Below are positions 47,600 through 58,805 of a stretch of 64,000 bases of DNA, in pieces. How positions within the stretch are numbered: position 1 is the stretch's first letter; each line of letters opens with the position of its first letter. Source of the stretch: Liopterus haemorrhoidalis. Its lineage: Eukaryota; Arthropoda; Insecta; Coleoptera; Dytiscidae. A model generated the notes under the pieces. It made no database searches, had not been told where the DNA came from, and was given only the letters and a program-made list of their open reading frames with translations. The stretch is taken from the NCBI GenBank assembly GCA_963971575.1, contig OZ020612.1, forward strand, positions 37,551,916 through 37,615,915. Reading direction: 5' to 3'. The position numbers and the translations under genes were made by a program.

Positions 47600-48059
47600 A
47601 GTTTTCACACATTTCCGAGTTTTATAGCTATTTAGTAAGTGATGACACATTATGGGTACATATTAAAAATCATGAATTTTGGCAACTTGAAAGAATAAAC
47701 CCTATGCTTCCATCTAAAGATAAACGTACTTAATTACGAGATGCGCTCGCATCAAGACCCAGCAATAGTAACTCAGTTTTCTAGTCAGTCAAATAAACAT
47801 TGAGCAAAAAAAATATATTTTTCGAAATAATTATTAAATAAAAACTTTCTGTTGTATTATTCTGGTTCACATTTATGTGCATTGCTCAGAATATTTTCAG
47901 ATTTTAGTTGAATTTCCCTGGATTTCAGCATATAGAACAGGAGTTTTTTAAATTTCTTTTGAAAAAAATCGTGTTAAAATAAGAAATTTTAAAAAACTAC
48001 TTTTCGTTCTATCTCTTAATAACTTTTTTTTGATACCATCCAATAAATTAAATAAAAAA

Positions 48060-48229
48060 AGTCCATTCGTACTTTCCGTATTCCATTATAATACTTAATT
48101 TCCTGCTGTATAATATCACCGAGACCCATTAGGATTCCTGAACTTAACACATTTATAGCAAAAATTTGTTTTTCATATTTGATGTGTTAAATAAACATTT
48201 TATTGAACAGTGAGGTTATGATACAATTG
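48060..48229 (-). pseudogene. Duplicated fragment of MPV17L2 exon 1 and 5' flank
   Basis: 48060-48160 matches 61917-62030 of the MPV17L2 gene with a few substitutions. 48180-48229 then matches 62157-62209 upstream of its start codon. About 126 bases, including the ATG, are missing between the two parts. The splice donor at 61904 is not included and 5' flank is, so this is a copied piece of genomic DNA, not a retrocopy. Confidence 0.85.
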
Positions 48230-48289
48230 AAGAGGCAAGTATAGGCTGACCAGACGTACTCTTTTTTAAGTAATATCCTCTATACTCTT

Positions 48290-48425
48290 ACTTTTTATAA
48301 AAAAAAAAAACCTGAATATACTCTTTTTTGCTCATCACTTGTATTTTTTGGAGTGAGGACCTTTTTTTGCCCATAACTTGTATTTTTGGAGTGAAGACTT
48401 TTTTTTACTCGTCACTTGTATTTCT
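48290..48425. repeat. Minisatellite, inverse of the unit inside hAT elements
   Basis: About three units of TCACTTGTATTTTTGGAGTG followed by an AGGACCTTTTTTT-like stretch. Inverted, this matches the CAAGTGAAGAGCAAAA/AAGGTCCTCACC unit at 3724-3915 and 61519-61625. A GCTGACCAGACG sequence at 48247 resembles the end of the hAT group at 61465. Confidence 0.6.
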
Positions 48426-48450
48426 ACAGTAATGACCATAGACAAGATAG

Positions 48451-48638
48451 ATATAATCCGTCTCAATTTGTAATACGAAACTAGATTTGGTTACTTTGGT
48501 GACTGTTGTGGTGTAAACAGACTTTGGCGTATCCGTGTGAACCAATACTATGACAATATTATAAATGTATTGTCAATATGCAACATAAAAAATGAACTTT
48601 CACTGTTAGTTCCGTATTACAAAATGAGACAGATAATA
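48451..48638. mobile_element. Short MITE-like inverted repeat
   Basis: TATAATCCGTCTCAATTTGT at the left pairs with ACAAAATGAGACAGATAATA at the right. A single end of the same type occurs at about 62446-62472. Confidence 0.5.
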
Positions 48639-48651
48639 TGACACTGGTATA

Positions 48652-49029
48652 GAGTACGTTCAAGTTAACTCCATGCCAGGCCTATGTTACCGACTCAGCT
48701 GCGCAGAAACCAAATTTCGTCCATTACGTTACCAACAGCTAGCTTGACACATTTCAGTGGCGTCACTTACTTTGATTTGTGTTTAACTACGCGTATTGTG
48801 CGATGTTGTTTGTTTATTTCCATTATTATTATTTATTTCTCGTACGTTTCAAGGTATACCGTGTACTAACATGAGTAAAAATGTATTTGAAATACATGAT
48901 TTTGTGTGTTTGGTTTCCACAACAATTGTTTAAAACCCTAATGTACGTTAATGTGATCAGCTGTTTTCTCGCGCAGGATTGATGACGTATTTTATGATGG
49001 CCTGGCATGAAGTTAACCTGAACGTACTC
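48652..49029. mobile_element. TA-flanked MITE, family M2 (378 bp)
   Basis: Ends GAGTACGTTCAAGTTAACTC and inverted GTTAACCTGAACGTACTC, flanked by TA. Same length as the copy at 59218-59595. Confidence 0.75.
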
Positions 49030-50023
49030 TAGTAATTTTTTTACATTAGTACTAGCGCCAGAAACGGATTGAAGCCAAACTAATTGTATTTTCAATCGAT
49101 AATGTAGATACTACATATTTCAAATCCGGCGCCAGTATTTGAAATTTAAAATTAATGCTATTATTCTTAGGTAAATAAAACAAAAGTACATTTTGTAAAT
49201 ACATTTATTTTTTATCTTAATTTTATATACATTTTTCTCGCATCTTTAAAATATTTTGATGCATTAATACCTAATCTACGATCTTTTCACAATATTACAT
49301 TGTTAATTTGTTTAACATAATTAAATATTACTATTTTAATAAAATTATTTAAAAATGTAGTACATAGTTTTACGGAATGCTCGCATTCTTCAAAATTAAA
49401 ATTTACATTATTTACCACAGTATTATATATTTTTTTACAAATGTTTTTTTCCTCTAAATTATTGTGTAATATGTATAAAATAATTTTGTATGACTCATAC
49501 AAATTGTCGATTAATGTTGTTTTGGTGTAAAATAATCTTTTTTTTTTTTTAGGAGTAAATTCCTTTGCCAACGTGCGGGCGTTGAAATTGCAGAGGATGC
49601 AATTTTTGTGTCGGGGATATATTTTTTTAATATATATCCCGACACATAGCCAAGAATGGCTTTCTTCGCCGAGTGACTGTCGTGTAGGTTGTCCGGAACG
49701 CCGAACGCCTGCTGGCAGGAACTGCCGTCTCTCGACCTCCCCTGGCAACCCTGCAATTTTAAACAAAACAAATTAGTATTAAATTAGAATTTTGTATAGC
49801 TAAAAGCCTACCTGAGTTATGAATGATTTCAGCGTGAAAAACAGTTCCGAATTGTCATTCTCAGTTCTTCGCTACGGATCGCACAGGGGACGAAACAGTG
49901 GACAGCAGTTCCACGCGATACCCATCCATAAAATATGTCGGCGTCGGGTTTATATTTCTATACACATTCATGCGTATTTTTGCAAAAAAAAATTCTATTG
50001 GATCCTGGTTCGCGGTCCTTGTA

Positions 50024-51310
50024 TACCAGGTCTACAAGTATGAAATGCGGATTTTTTTAAAAAATAAAACACATTAACTCTAAAGAACAGTAAAAGTTTA
50101 TTTATTCAAAGTATGCTCCATTAGAAGTTATACATTTTTCCCATCTTTCAGGCAATTTGTGAATACCTCGCCAGTAGAACTCTTCCCCTTTCCCCGCAAA
50201 CCATTCATCTAGTTATTCTTTCACATTTTCATATGAACAAAAGTGCTGCTCGGCAAGTGCGTGACCCATCGATGCGAACAAGTGGTAATCTGAAGGGGCC
50301 AAGTCTGGTGAGTAAGCGGCATGGGGTAGCACTTCCCATTTGAGTGCCTCCAATGTGTTGCAAACTGCTTTTGCCTTATGTGATGGAGCATTATCGTGAA
50401 GAAAGATTACCTTGTGCTGTCTTCTTTCGTATTCTGGTCATTTTATGAGCAGCGAATGGTTCAATTCGATCAGTTGTTGTTGGTAGCGTTGGGTATTAAC
50501 TGTTTCACCAGGTTCTAACAATTCATAATAGACCACACCCTTTTGGTCCCAGCAAGTATCAGAGCATTGTCTTTTTGCTAAAGCGATTCGGGCTTGCAGT
50601 TGATGTGGATGGTGAGCCTGGGTTCACCCATGATTTTTTGCGTTTGGGATTTTCAAAATAAATCCATTTTTCATCGCCAGTAATGATACGATGCAAAAAA
50701 GACTTTCTTTTGTATCGTGCAAGCAAAATTTCACAAGTGTTTTTGCTTTTTTCCATCTGCCTCTCATTCAATGCATGTGGAACCCATCTGCCGACTTTCT
50801 GGATCTTACCCATCTCTCGTAGGAGATTGGAAACAGCTTGTTGACTAACGCCTAACTGCTCTGCTAGTTGTTTTTGTGATTGACTATCGTCTTCCTGTAG
50901 CAATGTTTCCAATTTTGTATCTTCATATTTTTTTGGAGGTTTTCCATGTTCTTTGTTTGTAAGATCAAAGTCACCACTTTTGAAACGCCGAAACCATCGT
51001 TCACACGTATCTTGCGATGGAGCATATTCACCATAAGCTTCTCGAAGCAGTCGGTATGACAGCAGTTTTTTTCAAATGAAAACAAAACAGTAGTACTGTC
51101 CGCGAATGCTCTTTATTTGGCACAAAATTTGACATTTTTAACACAGTAAAACAAAACTATATGATCACTTTTCAAATTATAACCTATACGCATTATTATA
51201 ACCTGACACTTAATGATAACTTAACAAAACGCCATATGTGTTGAAACTTTGAACTACGTTTGCGCGGCAAGTTTGAAAAAAATCCGCATTTCATACTTGT
51301 AGACCTGGTA
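50024..51310 (-). mobile_element. Mariner element (1287 bp), full length but mutated
   Basis: Inverted repeats TACCAGGTCTACAAGTATGA and complement, flanked by TA at 50022-50023 and 51311-51312. The minus strand carries a transposase in pieces: the helix-turn-helix at about 50912-50800 (QKQLAEQLGVSQQAVSNLL) and the first Asp in ITGDEKWIYFENPKRKKSW. The later region reads FLHDNAPSHKAKAV and AAYSPDLAPSDYHLF (about 50400-50250). Several frame changes. It inserted into the P-type transposase. Confidence 0.88.
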
Positions 51311-51790
51311 TATTACTCCAAAATTTCTATTTTTCAATGCATCAAAGTACAGTTTAAAATTCTGAACTGTGCTTACAAAATTTTGAAGCGATGGAGGTCT
51401 AAATTATTTTCCATTCCTCACAAAATACATGGATTTTAAAACTGCAATCCCTTCCTCCCAGAAGGCATAATGCTTGGATCCATCACGTATGCCCCTCCTC
51501 AGTTCTTTCATGTCGCTTATAGTTTGAGAATTTAAACTATCAAATAAATTGTCAAAAAATAGGCAACACTCTGCTGTCCCATCCTCATTATTTCCGAAAT
51601 TGTACGGGTTCTTGTACCCAGGGGCAAGCGATGTACAATCTGTAATTAATTTTTTTTTGTTATGAAATGTATACTCATACTAAATTCTAGTACATGCTAA
51701 ATTGTACAGTAGACTCCCATACAACACGGAGGACACGTTCCGCGTTACAGGAAATAGCGTTATTCAGACACAAAAATTAATTTTTTTAAA

Positions 51791-52229
51791 ATTAGCTGTT
51801 GTCACCAGAGAACCGATCGCCATCACAGAATACGTAATCAAAAAATGGCACAAAATCAAAACAAAATTCAAATAAAAGTTGATACTTTCATATTGCAGAA
51901 CTTTATTCAAATAAATTTTGTCGAAATAATTTCTTAGTTCGAAATATTAGTTCTTAGTACGAAATATTCAAGAGTAAACTTCCACTTCCGGTCGACCGAT
52001 TTTTACCAAAAGTTGATCAAATGGTGCCACTGATATCAAAAACTTAAATATGAAGTTTCATTAAAATCTGTTCAGACAAATTTGCTATACACGTGTACAC
52101 GTACTGACAGACGCCATGCTAAAAATTTAATCATGTCAAAACGGACCTCAATTCGTGGAGATCCATCAAAATCTCGACATGTCAAAATCAGTATGAATAC
52201 AATACCTCCCTTATATATGAGGCGGTCGG
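51791..52229 (-). mobile_element. Helitron-like element, inverted, almost no GTCY array
   Basis: The inverse 3' end begins ATTAGCTGTTGTCACCAGAG, so on the minus strand it finishes in CTAAT. The 5' end is at the inverse of CCGCCTCATATATAAGGGAG. It lies in an intron-like gap of the P-type pseudogene. Confidence 0.65.
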
Positions 52230-54363
52230 TAATAATTATATATTATCTTACATGTAATATCTTACGTTATGAGGGAGCGCGTTATACGAGGATCCACTAT
52301 AAATGTATTGACAATGAATCATTTTCACATCTGATTTAGTTAATGTATGCACAAAATATTATAAAACGAGAGTTAAATTTATTTTCATTAAGATTTTACT
52401 ACAACACATATAATAAAAATTACTCACCAATTCTGCTATAGAGTTTGATAGCCTTAGCCATTGACGTGTTTAGCACTTGCGTACAATAACTGACTTTCAT
52501 TTTTCTGAGGCATTCGGGGTTAACGTGGTAGTCCGTTATTTTTGTTAACGTTCGCAACTGTCCCATGTGGGGTTCCCGCATGTACGCCGCGTAGATATCC
52601 TCCCATTTAGCAATCTGAAACAGATGACATATATAATCAACAAAAGAAAAAAAAAAAAAAAATGTTTAAAAAAAAAATCAAATAAAGAAAAATATTTACA
52701 GAGTTGTTATTAATTTTAAAATGCAATTCTGCAACCACCTAATTGTTCCTCACTCCTTTTAGCAAATGGGGGACATCAAATAGAGGAATAATTTTTTGAC
52801 CGTTGACTTCAAAAATGGTTTGTCTTAATTCTTTTCCCTCCCGCATATAATTGATTGCCGTATTTTTGACCAATGTTTTAATGGCGGCAGAATTGTTTTG
52901 CGCCTGACCGTAAACTGTCGCCACCACAATCATGCCGGTCGCATGGACAGCAGCAATTATTTCTTTTATAATTTTCTGGATTTCCACATTGCTGCATCCT
53001 CCCGATATAATAAAACTTAAAAAAATTGGCTGCTTCCATTTTGATAATATACCGCAGCTGAAAAACCTGTAAATACACAACAATATTTATACAGTTTTTG
53101 TCTATGCACAACTTATTGTATTAATTTTCACTGTTCCATGGCAACAAGCAACTAAGATGCGAATGAATAAAATTTCATTTTTCTCAAATTTTAGCAACAA
53201 ACACCAGGTGTCAGTAAAAATAAAATCGCAGTTTTGTGAAATACTACAACTTTTTGACTAAATAACTAAAGTTAAATACAATACTTTTTTTACTGAAAAG
53301 CGGGCAGCGAATGATGCACGCTGTACATGGTAATGACTTTTTTTAGAAAACTCTAGCATACTCTATTTTTGTCAAAAAATGTAGCATTTTTTTAAAATTT
53401 TCGTTGGAATGAGGTTGTATAAGCCTCTTGTATCCTAACCACCACACTCAGTTTCCAATTATCTATATTTTAGAAGATACAGATAGATAAAGGTGTTATG
53501 TACAATGACCTCAAGTAGTTTTTTTAGTTATCACACAGTAGCGAAAGAAGAAAAAATGCAGTAATTTGTGGAAAAAATCTAATCCTCACAATATAATAAA
53601 TTTGACAGGCCTTCAACTGATGTGAAAAACGGAGAGATAGCGGAAAATAAAAAACACAATAACTTACTAAATGTCAATTAACTCAGAACTTAAAATTTGT
53701 AACATAACACCTTCATCCACGATGTTGTGGATGACGATAAAAGGGAACTTAGTGATAAAAGCTAATTTGTATCGTCATTTTCACAATTCGACCCATTGCT
53801 GTTCCGCAAGGTACTATTCACTATGGCCGTTTTAAATGCTGATACAAACTGCGGGCAGGTAGGATGTGTATTTTGCCCACACAACCCACTTATAATTGAA
53901 AACAGATTCTCCAAAGGATCTTGATTACAACTTTTGGTTCCGAAGTATTTGAACCCAAGTTCTTGGGTTATTGCCCTCACATTTTATTATGTAAATTAAT
54001 ATATAACACAATATATGTACAGTCTGTTCCAAACGGTTAAGCGGAACTAGATTTTGTAATCTAGTTACTTTCATCGTTTAAATCGTGCCTTTCGGCCGTT
54101 TTGTTTAAGCTTTGTAAATCATACTTACAATAAACATTTTTTGGTTAAGGTTAATATCATTTTAAAATGTAATTTTTTTATATTTTGATTTTTTGTGTCA
54201 TTCTTAATACAAATTTCCCATTTATTTATTTTTTTGTCATTAAAATATCTAAAAAAAATATTTAATTTTGACATATGTCATTCGTTTCCATGGTTTCATT
54301 GTTGGAATTTTTAATTTTGACATCCTAACGTGAAAAATGAAATAACCCAAGCAAGGTCCCTTC

Positions 54364-55128
54364 CAGGGGTGAAACTCTAATGGCAAAACGAAAACCATAT
54401 TACGTTCCATAACCCAACACGAATAGCGCCCCAGTCGCTATAGCTAAGTGCATGACAGGATGTTGCCTGTTACGGCTTCTGTCATTAGCGTCAAAATCTG
54501 TAATTAGTGTCAAAATCGTCTTTTGTAATTTCATTGTTTAATTCGGAAAATGGGTGTTAAATGCTTTGTTTTGGGGGGTGATAGTAGTGAACCTACAAGA
54601 TATCGCTTTCCAAACCCGAAGACACGTGTGGCTCCAGAATTGTATAAAACGTGGATGAGGAACATTGGACATCCAAAATTGGATGGCTTGTCCATGGAAG
54701 TGTCCATAAATAATAAGTATTAGTAAATATTATGTTCTATGTTAGTCTACTTAATAAATAATTATTTCTGCTAGTTATTGTTTATCTGTTTCTGTATAAT
54801 TCCTATTTTAACTGCTTGTTCTTAATTGTAAACATAATTAAATGTTATTATTAAATGATACAATTGTTATGAATTATTTTGTCTATTTTTAATATTGTTG
54901 TCGTTAATAATATTAAAAATAGACAAAATAAATCATAACAATTGTTTCATTTAATAATAACATTTAATTATGCTTACAACTATATCCACTGAAGCATTTG
55001 AAATACCCGCGAAAACCCAACCCTTTCCTCCCCTACCAATTTTAGTTCCATAACCCAACAACTACAGCGCTAATTTGGTTTCAAAAAATATAACGTCAGT
55101 TTCGCATCTATTTCTTTCTTTATCTATG
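54364..55128 (+). mobile_element. Short P-superfamily element (765 bp), copy 1
   Basis: Begins CAGGGGTGAAACTCTAATGG and ends TTTCTTTATCTATG, i.e. CA...TG. The 8-bp duplication GTCCCTTC is perfect at 54356-54363 and 55129-55136, and the intact MITE at 36302-36709 carries that octamer once. It contains a THAP-like frame (54550-54723) and a foldback of about 75-bp arms at 54824-54980. A second copy lies at 62965-63743. Confidence 0.85.
54550..54723 (+). CDS. THAP-like first exon/ORF in the short P-type element, copy 1
   Basis: 57 codons beginning MGVKCFVLGG, with RYRFPNPKTR and LYKTWMRNIG. This matches the start of a THAP zinc finger (MxxxC..., then a F-P motif and a W...R helix). The second zinc Cys position is Gly here (Phe in copy 2). 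The distal Cys-x2-His pair is not in this exon, so it cannot fold as a full THAP domain alone. The frame stops at TAG right after an AAGTATT sequence that could once have been a splice donor. Probably the truncated first exon of a P transposase; whether it is expressed is unknown. Confidence 0.55.
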   Translation: MGVKCFVLGGDSSEPTRYRFPNPKTRVAPELYKTWMRNIGHPKLDGLSMEVSINNKY

Positions 55129-55810
55129 GTCCCTTCTCGTGACAACCTAAAAGAACTAAATTCCCATTTAGTTCCGCTTAACCGTTTGGTACAGACTGTA
55201 TTAGAGTAAAATATTTTCAGTGCATGTCAATTTCCTTCCAATATTTTTCAGTAACCATGGTTCCTTGATTTTAAGAAGCGCTTATCCCATATTAAAACAA
55301 ACAACACTTTAGTCGGTTCCAGAGTACTCGCATATTACTAAGTCTTTAAAAAACCAGAAATACATGGTGGAGTAGTTTGTTTCACACCATTTTTTAAAAA
55401 CTGAAACCTGCTGATTCTTCTAACAGCCTGCTCCCATAAGTCCAAGTGGCCGCTCTTCTCTGTTAAAACACGTCCCAGAGGCTTAGGATTCCCAAATGTC
55501 CCATTGAGGCTGTCAAACAAATTGTTCATTAGCAGCACGAAGTCTGCAGTGTCCCGCGCATTCATTGAACCTGCGTTACATAATATGCTCTTTGGGGTTC
55601 CTTAAAAAACCGTCGAGCACTATATCCACATCTTCTTTTAATGGTAGATAAGAGATGTCGTGCCTTTCTTACTTCCTCATACAGTTTATTTTTCCTCGGT
55701 GTAAGACATGCGACTTTATTTGCGCCTATATCTTTTAAAATATTACGCCGTTCTGAAACACAAAATAATAATAATTAATACCTTATATTGATCATGGTAA
55801 TTAATAATAA

Positions 55811-55811
<1 letters not shown>

Positions 55812-55851
<40 letters not shown>
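55812..55851. repeat. (TA)n microsatellite
   Basis: About 20 TA units. Followed directly by a half copy of the foldback MITE family seen at 34887-35119 (55855-55935). Confidence 0.9.
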
Positions 55852-55853
<2 letters not shown>

Positions 55854-56094
55854 CATGAGTTCAAAAAGAAATTGCATAAGGGTGGGCTATAGAAAAATTA
55901 AATAATAACTACTGCAAGTTTTACGAATGTATTTCACGTACCCCATTTTGAAGTTATATTTGACAATTACTGTCGCATAAATAGATCCACGATTAGTGTA
56001 AGTGTAAGATACATTTTTCACAAGTTAACATTCAATAACGTATTAGATTAAGTTGATGTTTACTGTCATAATTTTTGTGATGTTTACTATAAAA

Positions 56095-56501
56095 CAGTGG
56101 TTCCCAACCTTTTTTGTGGTGAGCACCCCTTTGAATGTGAAAATAAGCTCCCGCGCCCCCATTAAAAATGTGTTCAGATTTTTTCAGTTGAGTCATATTT
56201 ATATGTCAAATTGATCAAAATAAAAAGTGAAGAGCAAAAAAGAAGGAAATAGCATGAATATTTCTTTAAAATTGATCAAATTAATTGATGTAGCATTCAG
56301 CGGTTCTTAACCTTAATAAAATTAGAAAGAAAATATACTTATTGAAAAATAATTTTTACCGACCGCTAACATATATAAGGGAGGTATTGTGATCATACCG
56401 ATTTTGACATTTCGATGGATCACCATGAATTGAGGTATGCCCTACATAACGTTTTGACTATTTTTAGCATGATGTCTGTCGGTCTGTCTGTCTGTCCGTC
56501 C

Positions 56502-56536
<35 letters not shown>

Positions 56537-57113
56537 CGTCCGTCCGTCTGTCTATCTGTGTACACGTGCAGAGCAAATCGGCTGAAAGGATTTTTATGAA
56601 ACTTCATATTTAAGCTTCTGCCATCAATGGCACGAGTTGATCAACTTTTGGTAAAAATCGGTTGACTAGAAATGGGAGTTTACTCGTTTCGATTTTAAGA
56701 TTTTTGCGAGTATTAAGCAACAGAAAAATTTTCGAAAAAATTTATTTAACAAAAGTTGCTATAAAAGCAATAACTAATAACTTTTATTTGAGACGTTTTT
56801 TGATAAAACGAAAAATTTTGAAGAATTTCTCTCAATTTTTTCATACTTATATGTAACGTTTCCATGGTCATGATAAATAATATCTCTGTTAGAAAATATT
56901 AGGCCAAGTTATTTCTACTCTGCTGCTAGAATGTATTTTATATAAGTACTTTACGATGGCGATCGGTCCTGTGGTGGCCACAGCTGATTTTTTATTATTA
57001 TTTAAATAAACTAGATTTTTTTATATAAATTTATTATTTTTATAAATTTTATAAATTTCTATAAATCGTCTCGCACCCCTGCGGGTGCCGGCGCCCCCGG
57101 TTGGGAACCACAG
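56095..57113. mobile_element. Non-autonomous hAT element with nested Helitron
   Basis: Perfect ends CAGTGGTTCCCAACC and GGTTGGGAACCACAG. The 8-bp duplication CTATAAAA is perfect at 56087-56094 and 57114-57121. The Helitron-like element at 56359-56987 accounts for most of its length. A fragment AAGTGAAGAGCAAAAAAGAA at 56226 resembles the shared minisatellite unit. Confidence 0.88.
56359..56987 (+). mobile_element. Helitron-like element with (GTCY)n array
   Basis: Most complete copy: starts CCGACCGCTAACATATATAA. The GTCT/GTCC array is at 56474-56562. The 3' end is the hairpin CTGTGGTGGCCACAG and CTGAT. It inserted into the hAT at 56095-57113. Confidence 0.75.
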
Positions 57114-57793
57114 CTATAAAATATACTCCCATAAATTGAAGATACATTTTTCGCGTCTTAACAAGAAAAATAATCACATTGCATCCACAACAAATGTAAT
57201 ATAAATATTTCTGAAAATTGTTTACTTACTTGAAAACTCTGGGTGATCTGTGCTTGAAAACTGCTACTGAACTTCTATTACTCAAATTCTTGTTTACTAG
57301 ACAAGTAGAAGAATGGAAAGAAATTATTTCAAAATTGTAACACATAGCACAGCGCATGGATGAATTCTTCTTTTCTTGTCGAAATGAACTAATGTAGCAT
57401 TTAGCGATATCTATTATGGTTATTTGAAATTAGAACTGGGTACTAACGCCATCTATAAAGATATCCAGTTACTATTGAGAACTGACACGCTCGGATACGC
57501 AGTCTGGTCGTCAAATATTGTACTACGCGACTGTAGTACTGTTTGATATTATTACATATTTTCTAGTGTTGATTTTTTGTTAGAATGTCGATAGATACAT
57601 TTTCATAAAATAAAAATGTAGTGTGCTTAAATTAACCTGTTCCCTGTTAGCATATTCACAGCTGAATACTAGACAATTCAGCCATATTGCCTTGTATTAC
57701 AGCGCCGCCAACGGTAATGTCACTTCTCAATTCTCACGAGCACTACTCTCCCATTAAGCCTTCAGCCCCCTGACCGAGTGCGTACACGCACAG

Positions 57794-57860
57794 CTTTATT
57801 GTAGTACATCCATTGCTCACTTTCACAGCGCTGTGATTCATTGTACTACATCCATTGATC
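57794..57860. repeat. Two units of the 42-bp minisatellite
   Basis: TACATCCATTGCTCACTTTC and the next degenerate unit, the same sequence family as 1741-4530, about 53 kb away. Confidence 0.7.
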
Positions 57861-58079
57861 ATCCGCACCAAGATTATTAAAGTAAAGGTTGTCTCGTAAC
57901 TTTTGACCAATTAGAGCGTGAGAGTTGCATGTTTTTAAATATTTTTATTGACTATATTCATAATAAATATTTATTTCAAGACACTTCTACTGAAAAAATT
58001 ATAAATAAATCCCTAAGGAAATTTTATACTGATTTATATAAAATTTAAGGTGAATTGAATAAAAATATTATTTTCAACG

Positions 58080-58480
58080 ACAGTAAAAATTCGATATTTT
58101 TCGAAAAACTGATCTGATCAAAAATTCCTGTGAACGGTTCTCATCATGTACATTGTTGAGATTGTTTTCCAGATTTTTAGATCAACCTATGCGAAATAGG
58201 ACGGTGAATAAGTTTTTTACACATTTTGCCGAAAAACTTGTTGAAAATAAAAATGTTTTTTTCCGCCCGTTAAGAGGTTTCAGCTGACATATATGCTGTT
58301 CACTTTAATAAATATTTATTTATATTTTTCCTGCGATGTGTTTTTATTGAATCCTCTATAGTTTTCTTACATGTAGGTCAAAGAGTTACAACTATGCCAA
58401 ATTTCAACTTTCTAGGTCCAGCAATTTCTATTGTACAGACAGACACGAGTGATGTAAGGGTTTTTTGATCATCCTACAAA
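58080..58480 (+). repeat. Dispersed repeat R1 fragment
   Basis: Shares CTGATCAAAAATTCCTGT and the terminal CCTACAAAATCCTAAAAA region with 31230-31740. No tRNA-like unit in this piece. Confidence 0.5.
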
Positions 58481-58805
58481 ATCCTAAAAAGAACAACTGA
58501 TTTCTCGCCTAAATGAAGCATTTGGATGAATAGAAAACATCAAAAATATAATATACATATATTTTTTATTTATTCCTTTAACAGTAACAACAAATAGGAA
58601 TCAGTAAAAAAAGACTAGCAAATTAAGTACAAGTGCCTATCAAATAAATAAAAATACTGTAAAGTTATCCTGAGCCTAAAAAATGTCATAGAACACGTCC
58701 TAGAGTGGTCCCAACTTCAAACAGGCTTCTTTTCATCTCAATACTGTCTTCGGGAACAACATGGGAACTCCCCAAAAACGGTATTTCTCCCCGTATAATG
58801 TGTAG

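Larger units (their letters stand above)
49284..53057 (-). pseudogene. P-superfamily (THAP9-like) transposase, copy B, broken
   Basis: Exon-like blocks: 53057-52739 (KWKQPI...DVPHLLKGVRNN, the P-type catalytic and GTP-binding region); 52614-52438 (KWEDIYAAYMREPHMG..., GT/AG bounded); 51639-51311 (FFDNLFDSLNSQ, stop near 51405). Then a mariner insertion at 50024-51310, 49870-49812 (ELFFTLKSFITQ) and 49750-49287 (AKKAILGYVSGYILKK, frameshift near 49600, then FEECEHSVKLCTTFLNN). THAP9/P transposases cut and paste DNA. The N-terminal THAP part is not visible here. A stop, a frameshift and the mariner make it inactive. A Helitron fragment sits in one intron at 51791-52229. Confidence 0.8.
54020..55198. 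mobile_element. Tc1-type MITE, family M4, split by a P-type element
   Basis: Ends CAGTCTGTTCCAAACGGTTA and inverted TAACCGTTTGGTACAGACTG, flanked by TA at 54018-54019 and 55199-55200. It matches 36302-36709 (inverse) along its length, except for the insertion at 54364-55128. Confidence 0.85.
53762..55755 (-). pseudogene. P-superfamily (THAP9-like) transposase, copy A, internally deleted
   Basis: 55752-55570 reads NKVACLTPRKNKLYEEVRK, the coiled-coil linker that follows a THAP domain; a 3' splice site precedes it. It runs almost directly into 55565-55338 (FVLLMNNLFDSLNGTFGNPK), the middle region, so the catalytic block present in copy B is absent. The late block 53980-53762 reads NQDPLENLFSIISGLCGQ. 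A Tc1-type MITE (54020-55198) separates the last two. Copies A and B differ strongly in the shared middle region, so they are different elements and not a recent duplication. Confidence 0.75.

Noticed and set aside
57232..57264. Possible small upstream exon of P-type copy A
   Set aside because: A donor-like site and an open phase exist, but the piece is too short and has no THAP similarity, so I did not include it.
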